DNA from: Pseudomonadota bacterium
GTDB lineage: Bacteria; Pseudomonadota; Gammaproteobacteria; Acidiferrobacterales; Acidiferrobacteraceae
Reading direction: 5' to 3'
DNA: 11,055 bases
Assembly: GCA_021795255.1 (NCBI GenBank)
Contig: JAJYPQ010000095.1
Location: 1-11,055 of the forward strand
In this document: in pieces, positions 1-8,509 of the stretch
Position numbering within the stretch: position 1 is the first letter of the stretch
Layout: every line of letters begins with the position of its first letter
Position numbers and translations under genes: made by a program
The notes under the pieces: model-generated
Database searches by the model: none
The model's input: the letters and a program-made list of their open reading frames with translations, nothing else
What the model was told of the DNA's origin: nothing

Positions 1-20
1 AGGGGTGGAGTTGCACATGG

Positions 21-96
21 GTCCCCATCGTCTAGAGGCCTAGGACATCGCCCTTTCACGGCGGTAACAGGGGTTCGAATCCCCTTGGGGACGCCA
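21..96 (+). tRNA. tRNA-Glu (anticodon TTC), with encoded CCA
   Basis: This is a complete 76-base tRNA cloverleaf. The acceptor arm GTCCCCA (21-27) pairs with TGGGGAC (86-92), followed by discriminator G93 and an encoded CCA (94-96). The D-arm contains TCTAGAGGCCTAGGACA, typical of bacterial tRNA-Glu. The anticodon stem TCGCC/GGCGG encloses the loop CTTTCAC, with anticodon TTC at 55-57. The T-arm carries the canonical GGTTCGAATCC. The 3' half is the probable integration target, because a tyrosine recombinase gene follows closely and points away from it. Confidence 0.97.
74..96 (+). other. Probable attachment site (att) core at the tRNA-Glu 3' end
   Basis: The T-arm to CCA end of tRNA-Glu abuts an integrase gene with only about 90 bases between them. 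Elements that integrate at tRNA genes commonly use this 3' segment as the crossover core and rebuild an intact tRNA on insertion. I saw no second copy of this stretch in the window, so the exact core cannot be delimited. The call rests on position and on family knowledge of tRNA-targeting tyrosine recombinases. Confidence 0.45.
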
Positions 97-140
97 ATAC
101 AATCAAGCACTTAGTAACGCCCGCTTCCCTTTTAATCCGA

Positions 141-162
141 ATATGTCCACCATATGTCCACC
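141..162 (+). repeat. Perfect tandem 11-bp repeat, with an inverted partial copy over the integrase start
   Basis: ATATGTCCACC occurs twice back to back (141-151 and 152-162). Its 9-base core ATGTCCACC recurs inverted as GGTGGACAT at 179-187, directly over the possible GTG and ATG start codons of the integrase. The position between the presumed att site and the recombinase gene fits arm-type integrase binding sites or an operator that autoregulates the integrase. The repeats are seen directly; the role is inferred. Confidence 0.6.
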
Positions 163-185
163 GGAAGGAAAACGCGGGGGTGGAC

Positions 186-1187
186 ATGGCGAGTTTACGT
201 GCAAGGCCGGGGCCAAGCGGCCGGCGGGTTTGGCAGGTACGGATCAAGAAGCGCGGCTACCCAGAACTCGCCAAAACCTTTGACCTGAAGACCGAGGCTA
301 CCGCCTGGGCCAAGCAAATCGAATCAGAGATGGACCGCGGGGTCTTTATGTCCCGAGCCGAAGCGGAGTCTACCTCGCTTGCTGAACTCATCGACCGCTA
401 TCAGCACGAGATTACCCCACAAAAGCGTGGGGCCGCAATGGAGCGCTCCCATCTTCGGGTGATCGGTCAAGACCCTGTTGTTCGTGGCTTTATTTCTGGT
501 ATCACGGGCAAGGAATTGACGGCCTATAAGAATCGACGCCTTAAGGTCGTGTCAGCCTCGACCGTGAATCGCGAACTGAATATCCTCTCCCATGTCGTTA
601 CCGTAGCCGCGCAGGAATGGCACATCCACCTGCCGTGGGGCAACCCGGTACGCTTGCTGAGCCGCCCGCGCGTGGACGACAAGAGAGACCGCCGCCTGGT
701 GGGCGACGAAGAAAAGAGATTACTCACAGCGGCCGAGACCTACGGAGACGCTGGCGAAATCGGTTTCATCATCACATGGGCTATTGAGACCGCCATGCGC
801 CGCGGGGAGATCGCCAGCATGCGATGGGAGCACCTCGATCGAAAGGACCGGGTGCTACTGATCCCGGAGACCAAGAATGGCACACCGCGGCAGGTGCCAT
901 TGTCCACGGTGGCCTTCGGTGTCCTGGACGCCCTGCCCCGGCGGCTCGATGGTCGTGTTTTGGCTATTCATGCAGCGTCTATAAGTCGAGCCTTTGCCGA
1001 GACATGCAAGGCCGCCGGCATCGAGGGGCTCACCTTTCATGATCTACGCCATGAGGCCACGAGCAGGCTTTTTGAGAAGGGCCTCAACCCGATGGAGGTG
1101 GCGGCGATCACGGGGCATAAGACCCTGCAGATGTTGAAGCGGTATACCCACTTGAAAGCTAAGGATTTGGTGGGAAGGTTAGGGTAA
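186..1187 (+). CDS. Tyrosine recombinase / site-specific integrase
   Basis: This phage-type integrase cuts and rejoins DNA through a 3'-phosphotyrosine intermediate and should drive integration and excision of the element at the neighbouring tRNA-Glu. Counting from the GTG at 180 (335 residues), the N-terminus is an arm-binding-like segment (RVWQVRIKKRGYPELAKTF) and a SAM-like core-binding domain spans about 65-155. The catalytic domain carries Arg-I in AMRRGEI (R207), a beta-hairpin Lys in ETKNGTPRQVPL (K232), the box-II H-x-x-R in FHDLRH (H287, R290), His in TGHKT (H313) and the nucleophile in RYTHL (Y322). All key residues are present, so the enzyme looks active. The start is ambiguous: GTG 180 lies 10 bases after GGAAGGA, while ATG 186 gives the family-like MASLRAR N-terminus. 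I prefer ATG 186. The gene converges with the defence operon. Confidence 0.95.
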   Translation: MASLRARPGPSGRRVWQVRIKKRGYPELAKTFDLKTEATAWAKQIESEMDRGVFMSRAEAESTSLAELIDRYQHEITPQKRGAAMERSHLRVIGQDPVVRGFISGITGKELTAYKNRRLKVVSASTVNRELNILSHVVTVAAQEWHIHLPWGNPVRLLSRPRVDDKRDRRLVGDEEKRLLTAAETYGDAGEIGFIITWAIETAMRRGEIASMRWEHLDRKDRVLLIPETKNGTPRQVPLSTVAFGVLDALPRRLDGRVLAIHAASISRAFAETCKAAGIEGLTFHDLRHEATSRLFEKGLNPMEVAAITGHKTLQMLKRYTHLKAKDLVGRLG

Positions 1188-1212
1188 AGCTGGAATCCTC
1201 GGCACCACAATC

Positions 1213-1235
1213 ACAAAACCTGCCACAAACCTGCC
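1213..1235 (+). repeat. Near-perfect tandem 11/12-bp repeat downstream of the integrase
   Basis: ACAAAACCTGCC (1213-1224) is followed directly by ACAAACCTGCC (1225-1235); they differ by one A. The repeat lies in the 112-base gap between the convergent integrase and helicase genes. It could be a protein-binding site of the element or chance. No function can be assigned. Confidence 0.4.
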
Positions 1236-1281
1236 GATTGGTGACGCGTGCGGTATCGTAAACACCGTAGAGGCGCGCCCC

Positions 1282-1299
1282 CCGCTGAAGCGGCCGTTT

Positions 1300-1301
<2 letters not shown>
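1282..1301 (+). terminator. Possible rho-independent terminator of the integrase gene
   Basis: CCGC (1282-1285), a TGAA loop and GCGG (1290-1293) form a short G/C hairpin. Three bases later comes a run of five T (1297-1301) on the plus strand. The stem is short, so the call is weak. The T-run overlaps the stop codon of the convergent helicase gene. On the minus strand the hairpin has no U-tract after it. Confidence 0.35.
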
Positions 1302-3826
<2,525 letters not shown>

Positions 3827-3834
<8 letters not shown>

Positions 3835-5422
3835 CGCTGTTGTCCATCGGCCGGATCATTTCGGTGATGTACGTCTGCTCATCGGCTGTAATGTCGTACT
3901 CTGCGTATAGGTCCTTATCGGTCCATTGACGATCCCACTTCTGTTGTGGCACCCACGTGTACACGCCTCGTGGAGCATCCTGACTCGGCTTGCGGAGCGA
4001 GACCAAGAAGCGAACAAAACGAGTTCGTAAGTACGCCGCCACGCTTTGACATGCTTTCTCTGAGTTCAGTGGCCCGACCACAAGGTATGAAAGTGTGCAA
4101 ACCGATTCTGGCTCAGCGATCAGCGGCTTCGACAAGACCATATCCGGAATAACATGACCACCGCTGTTCCCGGGGCCGGCCTTGGGAATGAGAACCTTCC
4201 AAGTATCAATCAGGTGGTGGTTCTTGGTGACAGTGCTTGGACTGACCCAGGCCTCACCGCGCCTTTCGGCCTGATTGATGTAGAGGCGGAGGTCGCGTGT
4301 TCGCTTCTGCGGATGGTAGTCCCTGAAGTTTGATGAGAGTGTCGGACCAAAGGGGTCACGAGGCGACACAAGGTCCGAAAAAGATGCTTCTGATCTGCCG
4401 AGGACGCGACGTAAAATGTCGAGTGCACGACCATCGCGCACAAAGATATCAAATTCGTTGAGGCGGCGATCTATTGGCCCTATGGTTTGACCTCCGCGTC
4501 TGGTTGTGACAGCACAACTTCCCTTGTTGTCACGATTCCACAAGAAGTAGCAGATGCCGCCTTTGATGTCCACGCCGGGGAACGCTTCAGCAGCGTCGGG
4601 ATGGTCCACAATGGTTCGGATACTTGTGTCCTGAAGCATCTCTGACCGAAACCCATCGAGCCACTTGCCACCGGCCATCCATCGCGCTGGAATGACCATT
4701 GTGATGTGCCTCGGGCTCAGCGCCTTCGCCTGCTCCACAAATTTGTTGTAAATTGGCAGAATATTCTGTCCCGAATCATCCGCCTCTATTTGATACGGTG
4801 GATTTCCGATAATTACATCGAATTGCATATCGCCTCCAAACAGCTCGGCGATGCGAGCTTTGATGTCGCCGGTGTGAATGAACGCGTAGGCATGGGTCTC
4901 AAACCCTTCGCCGCGATCAAAGATCGTACGCCCAGCCCCACAATACTTGCACCTGCCCCCAATCCATGTGTGCTCCATGCGCTCGAACCAGATATTGCCG
5001 TCGTCACTGCCGAAGCCCGTAGCGATGGAGTGCTCGCCCCTGGCATGCTTCGAGCAATACACGCTCCGCCGCGCCAGCAGACTAGTGAGGTAGGTAATGC
5101 CAATGCCGAACACCTGCTTCGTCAGGATGTGATTGACGCGCTCATCGAGGTCCGGAATCTCACCGGCCAATCCCTTAACGAGACGGCTGGTGATCTCGCG
5201 CAGGAACACACCCGATTTAGCGCAAGGGTCCAGGAACCTCACCGCCTTGTCCGCCCAAAGGTTTGCTCCGCGGTTGCCGACCGCCCACGCCTCCGCCAAC
5301 GTATCGAGCATTCGGTTCGCAAACTCCGGCGGCGTAAATACCTCGTCGTTCGAGAGATTCGCGATGCACGTCAGCACATCCGGGTTGCGCCCGCGCAGGG
5401 TGAAGGCGACTTGCTCGCTCAT
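3827..5422 (-). CDS. Eco57I-like N6-adenine DNA methyltransferase (modification subunit)
   Basis: This 531-residue SAM-dependent methyltransferase probably methylates adenine in a recognition site and protects host DNA from the helicase-nuclease encoded next. The N-terminal motif X region is NDEVFTPPEFANRML (25-39). Motif I reads FLDPCAKSG (63-71), a variant of the usual DPACGSG. Motif IV, NPPY, is intact at 207-210 in FDVIIGNPPYQIEADD. Between motifs I and IV there is a Cys/His-rich insert (C123, H126, H131, C158-x-x-C161) that may form a zinc ribbon. The C-terminal 250 residues probably hold the target recognition domain. Its ATG overlaps the PIN stop as ATGA, with GGGAG at a suitable distance upstream. 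Base composition appears lower in GC toward the 3' two-thirds. The recognition sequence cannot be predicted from this. Confidence 0.92.
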
Positions 5423-5913
5423 GCGTGTGCTCCCAGTACGAACCGTGCTTGTTCAGTACGCAGCATCCGGTAGGGCGTCATGAACCGCACGCCCAGGCCA
5501 ACGCAGGCATTCGGTATCTTGATCCGCCCCGGCGAGTTGGCGGGAACCTCGTTGCTCACCACCACGTGGTTGCTGGCCAGCGCATGGGCAAGCAGATAGA
5601 AGTCGGCGGCCTGCAGAAAGGTGTTGATGGCCGCCGGAGTGTATTGCTGCCCGGTGGCCCATGTGCTGACCTGGGTGAACTGCGGCGCCAGTGCCGGCGG
5701 CGTGCGCCGAAAAAGCGCGTGGCCATGGCTCCGAGCCCAATCCGACAGCTCGTCCTGACCGGCTTCTATTTCATCGGCCACCTTGTCGATGCTGAACACC
5801 GAGCCCGTATTGCCTTTGTGCACCAGCCAGTCCCAGAACGCCGGGCAGAAATCCAGACCGTAGTGCAGGTTCTTCGCGGACATGAACACATTGGCGTCCA
5901 GCAGATAGCTCAT
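5419..5913 (-). CDS. DUF4411-type PIN domain protein (putative toxin RNase)
   Basis: This 164-residue protein has the PIN fold signature and is probably a metal-dependent RNase, as in VapC-like toxins. Candidate acidic residues are D6 in SYLLDANVFM, E48/E50 in KVADEIEAGQDELSDW and D104 in QAADFYLLAHAL; VVVSNEVP (117-124) matches the usual fourth motif region. The order and the phrase IKIPNACVGLGV are typical of the DUF4411 family. It sits directly after the HTH-ImmA/IrrE gene with an ATGA overlap, a pairing that I recall from other genomes as toxin-antitoxin-like. It also overlaps the methyltransferase start by 4 bases. Which partner neutralises it, and whether it targets phage or host RNA, is not visible. 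Confidence 0.88.
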   Translation of the reverse strand: MSYLLDANVFMSAKNLHYGLDFCPAFWDWLVHKGNTGSVFSIDKVADEIEAGQDELSDWARSHGHALFRRTPPALAPQFTQVSTWATGQQYTPAAINTFLQAADFYLLAHALASNHVVVSNEVPANSPGRIKIPNACVGLGVRFMTPYRMLRTEQARFVLGAHA

Positions 5914-7061
5914 GCCATCACCCCCAATTCGCGCGCGGCCTCATAGAAGGTCGCCGTCTTGCGCACACCCAGCATGCGAAAGGCATCAGGAAACGAGGTC
6001 AAACCCTCCAGCGTGCTGGACACGATGGCGCGGGCGAAGCGCTTGCTGGTGCGTGCGCCCAAGCTGTGATAGAAGTTACCTCCAGGGCCGCTGAGTTCCT
6101 TCAGCGTGCGTAGCCGTTCCTGTTCCTCACGGTAGTGCTGCCACAGCGCAGCCTGGTTGATGGTGCCCGCGTCGAACAGCCGGCGCAAGGCGACCAGGGC
6201 GCTAACCTTGAACTCGCGCGCCAGCCGCTGGATTTCGTCCGGGATCGGCGCGTTGCGCTGGTGCGCTACTCGTAGTTCCTGCAAGGGCATCAGCAGTTCC
6301 GCAGCCACCTGGTTGCACCAGCGCTCGGTTTGCTGCTCGGGCACCTGGCCTGCGTGCGTGTCCGATACGCCCGTTGCGCCCAGCCACACATGGGCCAGTT
6401 CGTGCGCGAGCGTGAACATCTGCGCGGCCTTGCTGTCGGCGCCGTTCAAAAAGACCAGTGGCGCAAGGTCGTCCGCCAGCGCGAAGCCGCGAAACTCGCC
6501 CACGTCCAGCTTGCGGTGGCTGTTGCTGCCCACCACGGAACTCACCATCACCATCACACCGGCGTCTTCGGCCTTGGCAATCAACTGGCGCAGCGCGTCC
6601 GTCCAGGTGGATAACTGGCGGCGCGCTTCAGTAGACAGGCCCAACGTCTCGCGCAGGCGTTGCGCAACGGCCTCGGGCGCTTCCTGCACGCTGGCGCTGC
6701 CGACGAATAGCAAGGCCGGTAAGCCGTGCATCCGGGCATGGTCGCGATACCAGTCCTGCCGCTGCTGGCACAGGTAGAGGGTATCCAGCAGGTCGCTGCT
6801 GGGTTCAACGAGCGCCTCGTCGCGCAGGGTGCGGAAGTCCGGCACCGGCAGTGCCAGCGCGGGCGGCTGGGGCAGGAAGAAGTAGCCAAAGGCCGTATGC
6901 GTGAGGCGTGCGAAATCTTCCAGTTGCTTGAGCGTGGGCTGGGCTTCGCCACTGAGCCACAAGGGCCACTTGCTAAAGCGCGCGGCCAGATCGTCGTCGC
7001 GCAGGTGTGCGCGTTGCGCTGCCCAGCGAAGCACGGGGACGGAAGCAGCCACGGTGGTCAT
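5910..7061 (-). CDS. HTH (XRE-like) plus ImmA/IrrE-family zinc peptidase-like protein
   Basis: This 383-residue protein is probably the regulator or antitoxin partner of the adjacent PIN protein. Residues ~10-65 look like an XRE-type helix-turn-helix of the COG2856 kind (DDLAARFSKWPLWLSGEAQP, then LEDFARLTHTAFGYFFLP). The peptidase domain carries HELAH at 220-224 in FTLAHELAHVWLG. A likely third metal ligand is the Glu in NQVAAELLMP (E255), so the zinc site looks intact. ImmA and IrrE relatives cleave repressors in response to DNA damage or other stress. That suggests, by inference, that this protein could sense stress or infection and relieve repression or release the toxin. AGAGGAGAAG precedes its ATG, which overlaps the upstream stop as ATGA. 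Confidence 0.92.
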   Translation of the reverse strand: MTTVAASVPVLRWAAQRAHLRDDDLAARFSKWPLWLSGEAQPTLKQLEDFARLTHTAFGYFFLPQPPALALPVPDFRTLRDEALVEPSSDLLDTLYLCQQRQDWYRDHARMHGLPALLFVGSASVQEAPEAVAQRLRETLGLSTEARRQLSTWTDALRQLIAKAEDAGVMVMVSSVVGSNSHRKLDVGEFRGFALADDLAPLVFLNGADSKAAQMFTLAHELAHVWLGATGVSDTHAGQVPEQQTERWCNQVAAELLMPLQELRVAHQRNAPIPDEIQRLAREFKVSALVALRRLFDAGTINQAALWQHYREEQERLRTLKELSGPGGNFYHSLGARTSKRFARAIVSSTLEGLTSFPDAFRMLGVRKTATFYEAARELGVMA

Positions 7062-8062
7062 GTCTTCTCCTCTTGCGCAAGGGCTGGTATCTCTCGCGAA
7101 AAACTGGCGGCCAGTTCACTCACCGTCATCGGCGGCCAGGTCTTCACCGGCTGGAAGATCTCGTGTTTGCCCAAGTTGGCAAAGAGCGAACCTTCGGCGC
7201 TGAAGGCCGACGAGCCGGTGAGCACGTCGAAACGGAAGTCCCGGCGCTGAAATTTTCCCTTGCCGAGGTAGCCCCACTCGGCAAAGGTGATCAGCTGGCC
7301 ATCATGGGTGCGCATCGTCAGCGCGTCTCCATGAACAAGGTTCTGCGAAAGCACATAGTAAGCGGCCCGATACAGGTCATCTGACCCCCCGACCTTTAGG
7401 TAGTCAGCGAAGATCTCCAGCATATTCGCGCGGCACTCGGCGATGTTGTCGGGCAAGAGCTCAATCCCGTAAGAACACATCAGAGCGAGAAGGGCGTAGT
7501 GCTGCTTTTCGAAGTCGGACTTCCCAAACTTGAGTTCGACGGTGGCGAGCTTCCGCTGCAGGATTCGGACTAGGAAGTTCCCGCTCCCACACGCTGGCTC
7601 CAGAAAACGGGAGTCAATGCGCTCGGTTTCGCCCTTGACAAGATCGAGCATCGCCTTGACCATCCACGCGGGGGTGAATACCTCCCCGTGGTCGGCGACG
7701 CGCCGTTTGGTCTTCACTAGGTCCATGGAACTATTGCGTTCTGCGGAAACACCTTGCACGCCATCGGGCGCTTGCTGTTCGCATGGCGGGCGACCCAGAC
7801 AAGGTTCGCCGGTTTCCTTCCGGCCCGCGGTTTTTTCCGTTGCCATCACACTTTTCTCGCCCAGTTCGCCAACAGGCACTTCCGCGTCAAATATCGTACC
7901 CTGCTCCGGGATCGCGATGCCGTTGCGACCACACCAGTCCCGGATTAACACCTCTACCATGTTGGCGATGGAGCGGTGCTCACGGTCAGCTGCCGTGCAT
8001 AGCGCTTCTTTCAGGCTGGGCTCGATGCGAAAGGTTAGCGTGGTAGTCTTGGCAGCAGCCAT
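7058..8062 (-). CDS. RHH DNA-binding domain fused to an N6-adenine methyltransferase-like domain lacking NPPY
   Basis: This 334-residue protein is the first gene of the operon. Residues 5-48 form a ribbon-helix-helix pattern: strand TTLTFRIEP, then helices around SLKEALCTAADREH and SIANMVEVLIRDWC, as in CopG/HicB-type antitoxin repressors. A low-complexity linker (~60-112) leads to methyltransferase motif X, HGEVFTPAWMVKAML (125-139), and motif I, FLEPACGSGNF (153-163), which probably binds SAM. Where motif IV should stand the sequence reads FDVLTGSSAFSAEG (278-291), so the catalytic N/D-PP-Y/F is absent. It may be a non-catalytic SAM-binding regulator, or a subunit working with the NPPY-bearing enzyme two genes on. 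The start was chosen at the ATG after GAGAGGAGAGCG; an in-frame extension reaches 8194 but passes through the promoter region. An internal ATG at 7726 could give the methylase part alone but lacks a ribosome site. Confidence 0.85.
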   Translation of the reverse strand: MAAAKTTTLTFRIEPSLKEALCTAADREHRSIANMVEVLIRDWCGRNGIAIPEQGTIFDAEVPVGELGEKSVMATEKTAGRKETGEPCLGRPPCEQQAPDGVQGVSAERNSSMDLVKTKRRVADHGEVFTPAWMVKAMLDLVKGETERIDSRFLEPACGSGNFLVRILQRKLATVELKFGKSDFEKQHYALLALMCSYGIELLPDNIAECRANMLEIFADYLKVGGSDDLYRAAYYVLSQNLVHGDALTMRTHDGQLITFAEWGYLGKGKFQRRDFRFDVLTGSSAFSAEGSLFANLGKHEIFQPVKTWPPMTVSELAASFSREIPALAQEEKT

Positions 8063-8099
8063 CGCTCTCCTCTCAGTGGGTATGCAGGGAATGGACCGC

Positions 8100-8128
8100 A
8101 ATGTACAGTAAAGTCCGATACAATCCAA
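8100..8128 (-). promoter_or_regulatory. Candidate sigma-70 promoter of the defence operon
   Basis: On the minus strand TTGGAT (8128-8123) and TACATT (8105-8100) are separated by 17 bases. They match the -35 and -10 consensus partly. The site lies about 40 bases upstream of the first ATG of the operon. This is a pattern match only. Confidence 0.4.
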
Positions 8129-8130
8129 GG

Positions 8131-8138
8131 TGTTAACA
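8131..8138. promoter_or_regulatory. TGTTAACA palindrome next to the operon -35 box
   Basis: A perfect 8-bp palindrome sits just upstream of the candidate -35 hexamer. RHH repressors bind short palindromes near their own promoters, so it could be an operator for the first gene product. An 8-mer is short and could be chance. Confidence 0.25.
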
Positions 8139-8182
8139 AGAAACCGCCATTGGGAGGAAACGCCCGACCCGGTGACAACACC

Positions 8183-8207
8183 CCCCCGGATCATGGTCGA
8201 CCGGGGG
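8183..8207. repeat. G/C-rich inverted repeat in the divergent control region
   Basis: CCCCCGG (8183-8189) and CCGGGGG (8201-8207) form a 7-bp perfect stem with an 11-base loop. There is no T-run on either side, so it is not a standard terminator. It could be an operator or an RNA hairpin in a leader of the divergent genes. Confidence 0.4.
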
Positions 8208-8295
8208 CAGCAATCATGCGAGCCTGACTGGCCGTACTTCTATTGTAGAGGCAGGAACATGGTAACGCGAGAAAAGCAAAAAATGCCGGCCCGGA

Positions 8296-8301
8296 TATAA
8301 T
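8296..8301 (+). promoter_or_regulatory. Perfect TATAAT -10 box
   Basis: A consensus -10 hexamer lies 39 bases before the short ORF at 8335 and about 210 bases before the SEC-C gene, on the same strand. No convincing -35 box stands 15-19 bases upstream. It may be a weak promoter, or activator-dependent, for the plus-strand gene. Confidence 0.35.
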
Positions 8302-8334
8302 GGGTCTGGATCCACCTTCGGTTGATTAAGGAGA

Positions 8335-8463
8335 ATGGTGCGACAACTCAACATTGCTGACAGTATCTGCCACCAAGTGGCCCCGCGGATCAGCCAGAAG
8401 GGCAAGGCGGAACTAGGCCAGTTCATGACGCGCTCGAGCGTGTGCCAAGCTTCTTGGTGTTAG
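8335..8463 (+). pseudogene. Short ORF resembling the decayed N-terminus of an adenine methyltransferase
   Basis: This 42-codon ORF begins with ATG just after AAGGAG and ends in TAG. Its middle reads KAELGQFMTRSSV, close to the GQFxTPxxVAxFMASLF start typical of Eco57I/XamI-like adenine methyltransferases. The Pro is replaced by Arg, and the expected VARFMASLF is replaced by CQASWC and the stop. A +1 reading-frame change near 8440 would restore AKLLGVRAILVAM, which fits the family a little better. I read it as a truncated relic whose promoter and ribosome site survive, now leading into the SEC-C gene. A functional small protein or a leader ORF cannot be excluded. Confidence 0.4.
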
Positions 8464-8509
8464 GGCGATTCTGGTCGCCATGTCACGCTCCCCCAGGAGA
8501 TAGTTCATC

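Noticed and set aside
56..247. Minus-strand ORF of 63 codons ending in SPRGFEPLLPP across the tRNA
   Set aside because: This is the reverse translation of the tRNA T-arm, a well-known false protein tail in annotations.
4706..5473. Plus-strand ORF of 255 codons opposite the methyltransferase
   Set aside because: It lies wholly antisense to a gene with clear motifs, is rich in Arg, His and Ala without motif structure, and has no good ribosome site.
8063..8194. In-frame N-terminal extension of the RHH-methylase protein
   Set aside because: The extension has no ribosome site at its ATG and passes through the promoter-like boxes, whereas the ATG at 8062 has GAGAGGAGAG just upstream and begins a standard RHH sequence.
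8172..8300. Short plus-strand ORF (GTG 8172 or ATG 8193 to TAA) in the divergent region
   Set aside because: The only ribosome-like site (GGGAGG) is too far from the GTG, the product shows no recognisable motif, and it crosses the G/C inverted repeat.
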